From: Chitinophaga varians
Lineage (GTDB): Bacteria; Bacteroidota; Bacteroidia; Chitinophagales; Chitinophagaceae
Reading direction: 5' to 3'
NCBI RefSeq assembly: GCF_014529945.1
Contig: NZ_JACVFB010000001.1
Location: forward strand, 1,550,001 to 1,614,000
DNA length: 64,000 bases
In this document: positions 25,914 to 34,378 of the stretch, one piece after another
How the letters are laid out: every line of letters begins with the position of its first letter
Numbering within the stretch: the stretch's first letter is position 1
The notes under the pieces: model-generated
Told to the model about the DNA's origin: nothing
Database searches by the model: none
The model's input: the letters and a program-made list of their open reading frames with translations, nothing else
Program-made: the position numbers and the translations under genes

Positions 25914-27410
25914 CTAAGCGTTTGCGGTTTTCTTTTTGCCAAAGCCCTGGCGCTGCATATTGCCCCAGGAATGTTTTTTACCCGTCAGGAAATAATAATA
26001 TCCCCTCAGGGCAAAAAAGACAATCAGCGGATGATAAAACAATGGCTCGAGAAAAGCCATCATGGCTAACCCTATTACTTCCCGCCAGGTTTTATAATAA
26101 TGATAGGTCATGTGGTCCCACCAGATGGCCAGGGTGGTGATCATCACGGAATACAGGTACACAAAGGACAGCAATATCAGGGCATAGTGCCAGTTGATCT
26201 GACCGGTAATGATCAGGTAGATGTAAAACAGGATGCCGGTGAACTCGATGATGGGCGCTAAAAACTCAAAGAAGAGATTGTAGGGGAGCACGATCATCCC
26301 CAGTTGTTTGTACCGTGGATGAAAGAGCACCTTTCGGTGCATGGTGATGATCTCTGCCAGACCGCGCCCCCAGCGGGTACGCTGGCGGCTGAAAACTTTC
26401 AGCGTGGGAGGACCTTCCGTCCAGCATTGGGACGTGGGGATATACCGGATGGCGTATTTCAGCTTGTTATCGATCATGTAAGTGCACATGCGGGTGACAA
26501 TGTCCATGTCTTCGGCGAAGGACTGGCTGTCATATCCCCCGGCTTTGATGGCAATTTCCTTATCGAACAGCCCGAGGCCGCCGGACACATTAGGGACGCA
26601 GTTGATCAGGCTCCAGCCCATTTTCCCCAGCACATAGGCGCGGATATACTCCATTTCCTGAAAGCGGGGCAGCCACTGCCGCGGTGGCCTCACCCGGGTG
26701 ATCACGCCTTCGTCTACCTCACAGGAATTGGCCAGTCGCAAAGTGGCGCCGGAAGCAATCACCCGCACGCTGTCTTCCTCAAAATGTATATACCCGCATT
26801 CGGGACACGGTTCCCCTATGGCTTTGATCCGCTGGTGTTCTTCATCCATAAAGGGTTTGATCAAACGTAGCAGGGTATCTTTCTCCAGAATACTGTCTAC
26901 ATCGGTACAAAGAAAATAGTCATAGGCGGCGGCGTTGATACCGGCGTTGGAAGCATCCGCCTTGCTTTTACCATTTACTTTATCGATGACCAGCAGTTTG
27001 TCATAAACATTATTGACGGACTTGAACACACGTTTGACCGGCTGGGATTTGATCCGCTCATGATAGGCGAAATCCACTTCCTGTAGTTCAAATTCGCTGA
27101 TCAGTTTTGCAAGCGTGTCATCGGTGCTGCCATCGTTGATGATGATCACTTCGTATTTGGGATACACCAGCGTCAGCAGCGAACGGACGTTGGCGATGAT
27201 GGTCACGCCCTCGTTGAAGGCCGGCGCAATAACAGAGATGCCCGGCGCCAGGGGAGAGTCCAGCATTTTCGTATAGTCGACATAGCTATGCGTACGTTGG
27301 AAACGCCGGATGCCCCGCAGCGACAGCAGGGCGAGCAAGGCATACATCAGCAGCATCACACAGCCGAATACAAAAACGAAGCCTTCATAGAAATCTTTGA
27401 ACCATTCCAC
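25914..27410 (-). CDS. Processive GT2 glycosyltransferase B, with CxxC insertion
   Basis: A 498-residue inner-membrane glycosyltransferase. TM segment about 8-34; GT-A domain with D93 (INDGST), the metal-binding TDVD at 169-172, the AED base motif 299-301 and the processivity motif QRTRW at 343-347; then several C-terminal membrane segments (about 365-480). This matches PgaC/cellulose-synthase-like polymerases that synthesise and translocate a beta-linked glycan. Compared with its neighbour it carries a 22-residue insertion (about 194-215) with CPECGY. It lies 23 bp after its paralog. The polymer is unknown. Confidence 0.9.
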   Translation of the reverse strand: MEWFKDFYEGFVFVFGCVMLLMYALLALLSLRGIRRFQRTHSYVDYTKMLDSPLAPGISVIAPAFNEGVTIIANVRSLLTLVYPKYEVIIINDGSTDDTLAKLISEFELQEVDFAYHERIKSQPVKRVFKSVNNVYDKLLVIDKVNGKSKADASNAGINAAAYDYFLCTDVDSILEKDTLLRLIKPFMDEEHQRIKAIGEPCPECGYIHFEEDSVRVIASGATLRLANSCEVDEGVITRVRPPRQWLPRFQEMEYIRAYVLGKMGWSLINCVPNVSGGLGLFDKEIAIKAGGYDSQSFAEDMDIVTRMCTYMIDNKLKYAIRYIPTSQCWTEGPPTLKVFSRQRTRWGRGLAEIITMHRKVLFHPRYKQLGMIVLPYNLFFEFLAPIIEFTGILFYIYLIITGQINWHYALILLSFVYLYSVMITTLAIWWDHMTYHYYKTWREVIGLAMMAFLEPLFYHPLIVFFALRGYYYFLTGKKHSWGNMQRQGFGKKKTANA

Positions 27411-27433
27411 TATATCGACAATTTAAAATCTGA

Positions 27434-28888
27434 TTAATGGGCAGCCGCCGTACCGGACGCCTGTTGTTTGAACCCACGGCGCTGCATGTTGCCCCAGCTG
27501 CTCTTTCTCCCGGTAAGGAAGTAGAAATACCCCCGCAGCGAAAAAAATACGATCAGCGGATGGTAGATGAACATCTCCATCAGCGGCGTAGCGCACAGAT
27601 AGATCACTTCCCGCCAGCTTTTGTAATACCGGAAGGTAAGCTGGTCCCACAGGATGGCAAGCGTGGTGATCATCACGGAGTAGGTATATATAAATAACAG
27701 CAGCAACAGCGCTGTGGGCCAGTTGATAAGGCCCAGTATGGCGCCGGTGAGATAAAATATAATACCGACAGCTTCCACAACAGGTGCCAGCAATTCAAAA
27801 AAGAAGTTATACGGGAAGATGATCATGCCCATACGGCCATAACGCGGATGGAGGAACATACCGAAGTGCGCATGCATCAGCTGGGCGAGCCCTCTGGCCC
27901 AGCGGGTACGCTGGCGGCCGAAGATGCGGACGGTCTCCGGAGCTTCCGTCCAGCAGAGCGTGCGGGGAATATATCGGATGGCGTAATCGATCTTGTTGTC
28001 ACAGGCATAGCGGCACATGCGGGTCATCAGTTCCATGTCTTCCCCAAATGAACTGAAATCATATCCGCCACTGCGGATGGCCACTTCCTTGTCGAACAGC
28101 CCGAGGCCGCCCGACACGTTAGGAACGCAGTTGACCAGGCTCCAGCCCATTTTGCCCAGCACAAAGGCGCGGATATATTCCACTTCCTGGAAGCGGGGCA
28201 GCAGCTGCCGCGGCGGCCGCATTCTGGTCATCACCCCCTGGTCAAACTCGCAGGAGTTGGCGATACGCAGCGTAGCGCCGGTAGCGATCACCCGCTTATG
28301 CGGTTCCTGCATAACGGGTTTGATCAGCTCCATCAGCGTTTGTTCGTGCAGGATGCAGTCTACATCGGTACACACAAAATAGTCGTAGGAAGCTGCGTTG
28401 ATACCGGCATTAACGGCATCTGCCTTGCTTTTGCCGTTTACCTTATCGATGATGGTCAGCAGGGCATAAGCGGGATTGGTGGATTTATAGACTTTCCGTA
28501 CCGGCTGCGTAGGGATCTTCACATTATAGGCGAAGTCTACCGGCACCAGCTCAAAGGCTTCTATCAGTTGTTCCAGGCTGTTATCGGTGCTGCCGTCGTT
28601 GATAACAATGATCTCATAACGGGGATAGATCAACGTCATCAGCGAGCGGACGTTATATATAATCGTCAACCCCTCGTTGAAAGCGGGGGCCAGCACGGTG
28701 ATGCCCGGCGCCAGCGGGGATTTGAGCAGTATGTCCACCTGCCGGGATTCTCCCTTTTTAGCATAGGCTCGCACCGCGATGATGGAAAACAGCGCCAGCA
28801 GGGCGTAGGTACCTAATAGCACCGCACCGTAAATAAAAGTGCCGGTCTCAAATATATTCCTGAGTATTTCCCAGAATGTACGGTCCAT
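27434..28888 (-). CDS. Processive GT2 glycosyltransferase A
   Basis: A 484-residue inner-membrane glycosyltransferase, clearly paralogous along its length to the following gene. TM segment about 16-42; D98 in INDGST, TDVD at 174-177, GED at 282-284 and QRTRW at 326-330; C-terminal membrane segments (about 348-465). All catalytic motifs of processive GT2 synthases are present. It lacks the cysteine insertion of the paralog. Two synthases in one operon could form a heterodimer or make two different linkages. It begins 6 bp after the HEAT-repeat gene. Confidence 0.9.
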   Translation of the reverse strand: MDRTFWEILRNIFETGTFIYGAVLLGTYALLALFSIIAVRAYAKKGESRQVDILLKSPLAPGITVLAPAFNEGLTIIYNVRSLMTLIYPRYEIIVINDGSTDNSLEQLIEAFELVPVDFAYNVKIPTQPVRKVYKSTNPAYALLTIIDKVNGKSKADAVNAGINAASYDYFVCTDVDCILHEQTLMELIKPVMQEPHKRVIATGATLRIANSCEFDQGVMTRMRPPRQLLPRFQEVEYIRAFVLGKMGWSLVNCVPNVSGGLGLFDKEVAIRSGGYDFSSFGEDMELMTRMCRYACDNKIDYAIRYIPRTLCWTEAPETVRIFGRQRTRWARGLAQLMHAHFGMFLHPRYGRMGMIIFPYNFFFELLAPVVEAVGIIFYLTGAILGLINWPTALLLLLFIYTYSVMITTLAILWDQLTFRYYKSWREVIYLCATPLMEMFIYHPLIVFFSLRGYFYFLTGRKSSWGNMQRRGFKQQASGTAAAH

Positions 28889-28894
28889 CAGCGA

Positions 28895-30040
28895 CTAAAA
28901 TTTGATTAAGGGGTTCATACAATGTTTCAGAATGAGTTTGTTCTCCCTGGTGGCGGTATCTACCAGTTCCTGAATAAGGCTGCTGGCCGCCCATTGGTTA
29001 TTGATCAGCGATTTAGCAGCGTGTTTACGGATTTCGAAATCGGAGGAGTGCAGGAATTCCTGGCGCAGGAACTCCACATATTTGCCGCTGCTGATACGTC
29101 CCAATGCTTTCAGTATTTCTGTGCGGCAATGATGGGGCTGGCTATCGTACATGCTGATCAGTTTGTCTTCCACACTCTCGATCCTCAGCTTGCCGAGGCA
29201 GTTGATGGCATTGGCCCGCAGGTAATGGTCGCGGGTGTCCAGGAGCTTTACCACGGCAGGCACGGCGCTCAGCTGCTGATAGTGTTCTACCAGTTTCAGG
29301 CAGAAAGCGACAATGCTTTTATTGGAGGAGTAGGTGATCCATTGGGCGAAGTTGGGGATGGAGATCCGGTCGGTAGTGGAAATGATACGGAACAGTTCCA
29401 CCTGGTCCCAGAGCAGCAGTGGTTCGGTGGCCACATCAAAAAATTTGAACGGCTCGTTTTTGCTCAGTTTAATATAGGCGTGCCGGGCGGTGGCGCGCAA
29501 CTCACGGTTACGGCTATTCGTTAATGGCAGGATGACCACATCGGCGATGGGGATGTCCATATTGGTCAGTTCGCCGAGGGCCTGGATTTTATGGTTCCAG
29601 CGGCTGGACTTCAGCTTCTTCAGGGAGTCTTTGTCCAGCCCGAGTTGCAGGTAGAGATTACGCAGCTGATTGCCCATGGCGCCCTGTACGTTGTCGCGGT
29701 ACTGCATCAGCCGCTGGATCAGTACCTGCCGGGCCCATTTTTTTTCAAAGATGGGTTTGTCAAATACTTCCGCCGGTACCGCTGTTTCTACCGCTTCATC
29801 GGAATACAGCTCGTCGTTCATCAGGATATGTTCGGTGAGCAGCTCATCGATCATGGGATGGAGGGCGGCCAGCTTTTTCTCCCGCCGGTGGCTGCGGTAG
29901 CGATTCAGCAGGATGGAAATATAGGCGATGGTCGTCATCGACACCGCGATGGCGGTAAAGACGACGGCGATCTGTATCACAAGCGGCGCATAACGGAACT
30001 GGTCCACCGTAGCCGAAAAAAAAGCCGATATGGTTTTCAT
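28895..30040 (-). CDS. Membrane-anchored HEAT-repeat protein
   Basis: A 381-residue protein with one N-terminal TM segment (about 16-44, VIQIAVVFTAIAVSMTTIAY) and a cytosolic alpha-solenoid with HEAT-like repeats (e.g. about 165-200 RNRELRATARHAYIKL, 265-300 DHYLRANAINCLGKL, 330-360 SDFEIRKHAAKSLINN). It probably serves as a scaffold. Position between the response regulator and the two synthases suggests it holds or regulates the synthase complex. No c-di-GMP-binding domain such as PilZ is recognised in the operon, so this protein may take over a control role. Inference from context. Confidence 0.82.
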   Translation of the reverse strand: MKTISAFFSATVDQFRYAPLVIQIAVVFTAIAVSMTTIAYISILLNRYRSHRREKKLAALHPMIDELLTEHILMNDELYSDEAVETAVPAEVFDKPIFEKKWARQVLIQRLMQYRDNVQGAMGNQLRNLYLQLGLDKDSLKKLKSSRWNHKIQALGELTNMDIPIADVVILPLTNSRNRELRATARHAYIKLSKNEPFKFFDVATEPLLLWDQVELFRIISTTDRISIPNFAQWITYSSNKSIVAFCLKLVEHYQQLSAVPAVVKLLDTRDHYLRANAINCLGKLRIESVEDKLISMYDSQPHHCRTEILKALGRISSGKYVEFLRQEFLHSSDFEIRKHAAKSLINNQWAASSLIQELVDTATRENKLILKHCMNPLIKF

Positions 30041-30086
30041 GGTCGCAGGAAATGGTCTATAAAATAATGCCTGGTAAAGGACATAA

Positions 30087-30464
30087 TTACTGATACTGCA
30101 TCAGTAATCGTTTCACCCGGATGAGCAGTTCGCCGGGAATGACAGGCTTTTTCAGGAAATCGTCCGCTCCCAGCTTAAACCCTTCCAGGATCATATCTTC
30201 GTTGCCCGCATTGGAAACGATAATAACAGCAATAGGCTTGCCTTCTTTACGGCTTTTCACCCGGCTGAGAATTTCAAAGCCGTTGGCATACGGCATCATG
30301 ATGTCGGTAATGATCAGATCGTAGCCATAGTTGGTCTCCTCCAGCTTCTGAATGGCTTCTTTCCCATTCACGACGTGGTCCAGTTGATAGTTCTCCTTAT
30401 GAAGTATCCGTTGAAAAATTTTCGGCATTACTTCGTCGTCTTCGATAACAAGTATTTTATACAT
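30087..30464 (-). CDS. Single-domain response regulator (REC only)
   Basis: A 125-residue receiver domain without output domain. The acidic pocket ED (8-10), phosphorylation site D54 in IITDIMMPYANG, and K106 near LKKPVIPGELL are all present. It is the first gene of the polysaccharide operon and starts 121 nt from the start codon of a divergent REC-histidine kinase. A protein-protein signalling role on the HEAT protein or the synthases is inferred. Confidence 0.9.
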   Translation of the reverse strand: MYKILVIEDDEVMPKIFQRILHKENYQLDHVVNGKEAIQKLEETNYGYDLIITDIMMPYANGFEILSRVKSRKEGKPIAVIIVSNAGNEDMILEGFKLGADDFLKKPVIPGELLIRVKRLLMQYQ

Positions 30465-30517
30465 ATACGAGATTAGCGGTTACTCATGGCTGTTATGGTC
30501 ACTGTTGAACTCTTTAA

Positions 30518-30525
30518 TAAAGATA
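30518..30525 (-). promoter_or_regulatory. Possible -7 box of the polysaccharide operon
   Basis: Reads TATCTTTA on the minus strand, one mismatch to TAnnTTTG, about 53 nt upstream of the response-regulator start. No clear -33 box is seen. Confidence 0.3.
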
Positions 30526-30559
30526 GGAATTATATGTAAATGTCTGCTTTTTTATGCCC

Positions 30560-30567
30560 TATATTTG
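30560..30567 (+). promoter_or_regulatory. -7 box of the REC-histidine kinase gene
   Basis: TATATTTG is an exact TAnnTTTG match 18 nt before the ATG at 30586. A -33 box is not evident. Confidence 0.45.
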
Positions 30568-30585
30568 CGATGGAAGTATATAGTT

Positions 30586-31677
30586 ATGACCACGAAGTTT
30601 AAGATATTATTGGTAGATGACCACAAAGCCAACCTTTTAGTATTGCAGCGTATGCTCGAGGCCGAAGGTCGGACGTTTGTGCTGGCCACCTCCGGCCGCG
30701 AAGCGCTGGATATAGCCAGAGAGCAGGAGGATATTGGATTGGTACTGCTCGATGTGCAGATGCCGGACATAGACGGCTATGAGGTGGCCCGCCAGCTGAA
30801 AGCCCATCCGCAGACCAAAGACATCTCCGTGATTTTTGTGACAGCCACTAACAAAGACGAGGAAGATATGCTCAAAGGTTTTGAGAAAGGAGCGGTAGAC
30901 TACCTCCCCAAACCATTGCATAAACACCTGACCCGTGCCAAGGTGGATGTTTTTGAAAGATTATATTATTATCAGCGTGAGCTGAAAATGGCGCTGAAAG
31001 CGAAAGAACAGATCAACGGGCAACTGGAGCGTTTTATGCACGTAGTGGCACACGACCTCAAATCGCCGCTCTCCGGGATTACCAGCCTGTTGCTGATTTT
31101 GCGGGAGGAAGAAGAACTCCGACAGTCTGAGGAACTGCTGTCTTTTGTGGACATGGCCGTGGGAGCGTCCCACAAACTTGCCGATATGATCTCGGCCATC
31201 CTGGATTACAGCCGCGAGCATCAGGACAATCAGCCGGAAGAAATGGTGGAAGTGAATGAGTTACTGGACCAACTGATACGACTGTTATTCCCACCGGCCA
31301 ACGTGCATGTTCACATCGCGGAGAACTTTCCCGCTTTGTACACCAGTCGCCAGAAACTGCAACAGGTATTCCAAAACCTCATCAGCAATGCGATCAAATA
31401 TGTGGACAAGCCGCAGGTGAAAATAGCCATCGGTGGCGAAGACAAGGGAGAGTATTACGAATTTTATGTGAAAGATAACGGGCCAGGCATCGCTGAAAAC
31501 GATAATGAACGCATCTTCCGCCTGTTTGAGAAAGTGGACAATGACGGGGATAATGGCAAAGGAACCGGCATTGGACTGAATATCCTGAAGCTGCTGGTGG
31601 AAACACAAGGCGGCAAGGTATGGGTAGAATCAGTGAAAGGAGAAGGGAGCTGTTTTTATTTCCAATGGAGAAAATAA
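30586..31677 (+). CDS. REC-histidine kinase (response regulator fused to kinase)
   Basis: A 363-residue cytosolic protein: receiver domain (about 4-120, D56 in LLDVQMPDIDG), short coiled linker, HisKA with H156 in AHDLKSPLSGI, and HATPase_c (about 245-360, with KDNGPGIA and GTGIGLNIL). Upstream in-frame TTG and other codons exist, but the ATG at 30586 starts directly at the receiver and follows a good -7 box. This layout receives phosphate from another kinase and passes it on. It is divergent from the single-domain regulator and its operon, so it may be the partner kinase. Confidence 0.9.
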   Translation: MTTKFKILLVDDHKANLLVLQRMLEAEGRTFVLATSGREALDIAREQEDIGLVLLDVQMPDIDGYEVARQLKAHPQTKDISVIFVTATNKDEEDMLKGFEKGAVDYLPKPLHKHLTRAKVDVFERLYYYQRELKMALKAKEQINGQLERFMHVVAHDLKSPLSGITSLLLILREEEELRQSEELLSFVDMAVGASHKLADMISAILDYSREHQDNQPEEMVEVNELLDQLIRLLFPPANVHVHIAENFPALYTSRQKLQQVFQNLISNAIKYVDKPQVKIAIGGEDKGEYYEFYVKDNGPGIAENDNERIFRLFEKVDNDGDNGKGTGIGLNILKLLVETQGGKVWVESVKGEGSCFYFQWRK

Positions 31678-31690
31678 ACGTATTCAATAA

Positions 31691-31715
31691 GTACCCCGGG
31701 GGGGGCCCGGGGTAC
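31691..31715. terminator. G-looped perfect inverted repeat between convergent genes
   Basis: GTACCCCGGG (31691-31700) and CCCGGGGTAC (31706-31715) are perfect 10-nt complements around a GGGGG loop, giving a run of eight G. It lies between the kinase and MFS gene ends. There is no U-tract, but it probably acts as a terminator or mRNA barrier. Confidence 0.55.
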
Positions 31716-31732
31716 GGTGCTTCCCATACAGG

Positions 31733-33322
31733 TCAGTAAGGCGTAAATGCCCGCCGTGGCCGCAATACCTGCTGCTTTACCCACGGACCTGCTACTATAA
31801 CGGTGACCAATACACTTAAACCGATAATCATCCACGCATAATAATCCATCGATGCCCGCAAGGCTGTTTGTTCCTGCATCATACGCTGGGCGGCGCCTTC
31901 CGCCAGCTGCCGCGCGGTGGCCATGTCTTTACCGCCTGCCAGAAAATGCTGCCGGAACTGTTCCAGCACGTCGTCCCGCATGGGATTGATACCGGTGAAC
32001 TGCTCCCTGAATTTATTGTAATGAATGCTCCTGGCGTATAACTGAAAATAATTCGCGAAGGCGATGCTGCCGCAAAAACCGGTATAGCGGGCCGCGATGC
32101 CAAGGAAAGAAACGGTGCCGGCCATTTTCGCCGGAACGGAAGAAACGACGTACATCACAATAGGCACAAACAAAGCACCGGTGCCATAGCCCTGTACCCA
32201 CATCGGCAACAAAAAATGACGGGTATTGGCCTCCCGGGAAAAGAGAAAATACATCCAGACATGGAATAACAACAAAGCCAGAAAACCACTGCCCAGTATC
32301 CAGCGTGTATCCGTTTGGTTGAGTACGAGCCGGGACGCGACCAACATCCCCATAATAATACCGAGGATATTAGACGACCAAACCGGCGTGAGGTTTATCG
32401 GGTCTATCTGTAATACGCCCTGTAAATAAGCGTAAACATGGCCGGTGGTGCCTTTGAAGGTATAATAGGCGATGAGCAGCAGTAATCCATTTCTGAAGCC
32501 GGTAAACCGGAACAGCCGCAGCTCCAGTAAAGGGCGTTTTAAGGCGTATTGCCGCAGGCCGAGCACCAGACCGCTGGTAGTGCCAATTAGCAGTAACCAA
32601 CGGAGGCGTGGGCTGGAAAACCAGTTTAACTGCTGCCCGTATACGAAGATGTATCCCGCGATGCACAGCATGGTAGCATACAAAATATAACTGGCCCAAT
32701 CCAGTTGGTACAAGGGAAACTTCTTCCTGAAACGTACGTTGTTGGTAATGGTCAGCAGGAGTATCACCCCTGGTATCTCTGCCAGTATGAGGAAATAGAA
32801 GAGGTGGTTGAACTCAAAATAATGCAGTATCCAGCTGCAAAAGAACGCACAGGCAGGGATAGATACCTGCAAAGTCCCGTAAAATACGGAGTAGCCGATG
32901 ACCCGCATCCTGTCTGAACGCAACCGGGAGAAGATCATATGCAGACAGATACTGCAGAACAAAGCACATACCGCACCCTGTACAAAACGGCAGGCCATAA
33001 ACACGGCCAGGTTGCGGGTGCCGGCGCAGATAAGGCAGGTCAGCGTATTGAGGGTTACTGCTATCAGGAAGTATGGCCGCGGCTTCGCATATTTTACCAG
33101 CCGGTCGTCTATCGGCAGAAAGGCAACCAGCGCGGCGTACATGATCACCACGGAATATTGCAGGTCTGCCGGCTCCATACCGTAATAACCGGTAGTTTCA
33201 GCGCCGTTGCTGAAATACAGTGCGAAGACGCCCAGTGCAGGTAACAGCATCAGAAAAATAGTGGCACGGATCAGCCATTCCGGTGCCCATGGTTTAAAAA
33301 GTGGTAAGCTTACAGATGACAT
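31733..33322 (-). CDS. MFS efflux transporter (DHA2/EmrB-like)
   Basis: A 529-residue inner-membrane transporter with about 14 hydrophobic segments, as in DHA2 drug:proton antiporters. Motif-like features include the cytosolic loop RLVKYAKPRPYF and the following CRFVQGAVCALFCS helix. A long soluble insert (about 445-490) lies before the last helix, as in EmrB. It forms one operon with the HlyD adaptor (6 bp gap) and a TolC-like channel, giving a complete tripartite pump that crosses both membranes. The drug or metabolite exported is unknown; the divergent AraC gene probably regulates it. Confidence 0.88.
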   Translation of the reverse strand: MSSVSLPLFKPWAPEWLIRATIFLMLLPALGVFALYFSNGAETTGYYGMEPADLQYSVVIMYAALVAFLPIDDRLVKYAKPRPYFLIAVTLNTLTCLICAGTRNLAVFMACRFVQGAVCALFCSICLHMIFSRLRSDRMRVIGYSVFYGTLQVSIPACAFFCSWILHYFEFNHLFYFLILAEIPGVILLLTITNNVRFRKKFPLYQLDWASYILYATMLCIAGYIFVYGQQLNWFSSPRLRWLLLIGTTSGLVLGLRQYALKRPLLELRLFRFTGFRNGLLLLIAYYTFKGTTGHVYAYLQGVLQIDPINLTPVWSSNILGIIMGMLVASRLVLNQTDTRWILGSGFLALLLFHVWMYFLFSREANTRHFLLPMWVQGYGTGALFVPIVMYVVSSVPAKMAGTVSFLGIAARYTGFCGSIAFANYFQLYARSIHYNKFREQFTGINPMRDDVLEQFRQHFLAGGKDMATARQLAEGAAQRMMQEQTALRASMDYYAWMIIGLSVLVTVIVAGPWVKQQVLRPRRAFTPY

Positions 33323-33328
33323 AAACAG

Positions 33329-34378
33329 TTATTTAGGAACAGATACATTGGCATTCATGCCGGCCACCAGGCGGGCCATTACAGCAGGGTCCTCCAGTAT
33401 CCGGATGCGCACGGGTATCCGCTGGATGATCTTCACAAAATTGCCGGTGGCATTGTCCGGCGGTAACAACGAATAACGGGAACCGGTGGCAGGAGAGAAG
33501 GAGGTGATCTCGCCGTGGAAAGTCTCTCCGGGGAAAGCATCTACCGTGATGGTTACCGGCTGCGCCGCACGGAACTGTCGTACCTGCGTCTCTTTAAAGT
33601 TGGCCACTACCCACTTGGGCGTGTCATCGTTGGAAATAAAAGTGAGTGGTTGCCCGGCCTGAATAAGCTGTCCTTCCTGTATGTTCTTGCGGCCTACCCG
33701 TCCGTTGTAGGGCGCGCGGATAACGGTATAGCCTACACTGAGTTGATGCTGCTCTGCCACGGCCTGGCGGCGTTTGATTTCCGCGGTGATGGCGGCCGAC
33801 TGATGGGAGGCCTCTGTGATACGGGCCTCTGCCGACCCATGGTCACGCAGCGCTGCCTGGTATTCGGAAGTGGCGATGTCCAGCGCGGCTTTTACGTTAT
33901 CGAAACGTTGCTGGGTGGTGGATTCTTCGGCCAACAGATTGGAGAACCGCTTGTATTCCTGCTGCTGATGGTCCATACGGGCTTTGGCTGCGTCGATACG
34001 GGCGGCGGAAACAGCGGCTTCGTTTTTCAGGGTGCTGATCCTGCCCTCCAGCAGCGTTGTCTGCGCCCTTGCGTTTTCCAGTGCGGCAGCGGCTTCGGAG
34101 GCCTGGGCCACATAGTCACGGTTGTCGATCACCACCAGCGTATCGCCGGCTTTTACCGTCTGGTTTTCCTCAAAACGTATCTCATGAATATAGCCGGATA
34201 CACGGGCACTTACGGGGTTGATGTAAGCTTCCACCTGCGCATCGTTGGTTTCTTCATACCGTAGCAGGTGAAGGCAGTACCAAACGCCCCAGCAGCAAAG
34301 GCCACCGGCAACGAGTAATGCGAATGCCCGCGTGGCGTAGATGATAAAACGGTCGGTGGAGGTCAGTTGTTTGTTCAT
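33329..34378 (-). CDS. HlyD/EmrA-family membrane fusion protein
   Basis: A 349-residue periplasmic adaptor: one N-terminal TM segment (about 14-36), lipoyl half (PVSARVSGYIHEIRFEENQTVKAGDTL), a coiled-coil hairpin (about 85-205) and a second lipoyl and beta-barrel part (VIRAPYNGRVGRKNIQEGQLIQ). This is the EmrA pattern that links an MFS pump to an outer-membrane channel. It overlaps the TolC-like gene by 4 bp and is followed by the MFS gene after 6 bp. Confidence 0.9.
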   Translation of the reverse strand: MNKQLTSTDRFIIYATRAFALLVAGGLCCWGVWYCLHLLRYEETNDAQVEAYINPVSARVSGYIHEIRFEENQTVKAGDTLVVIDNRDYVAQASEAAAALENARAQTTLLEGRISTLKNEAAVSAARIDAAKARMDHQQQEYKRFSNLLAEESTTQQRFDNVKAALDIATSEYQAALRDHGSAEARITEASHQSAAITAEIKRRQAVAEQHQLSVGYTVIRAPYNGRVGRKNIQEGQLIQAGQPLTFISNDDTPKWVVANFKETQVRQFRAAQPVTITVDAFPGETFHGEITSFSPATGSRYSLLPPDNATGNFVKIIQRIPVRIRILEDPAVMARLVAGMNANVSVPK

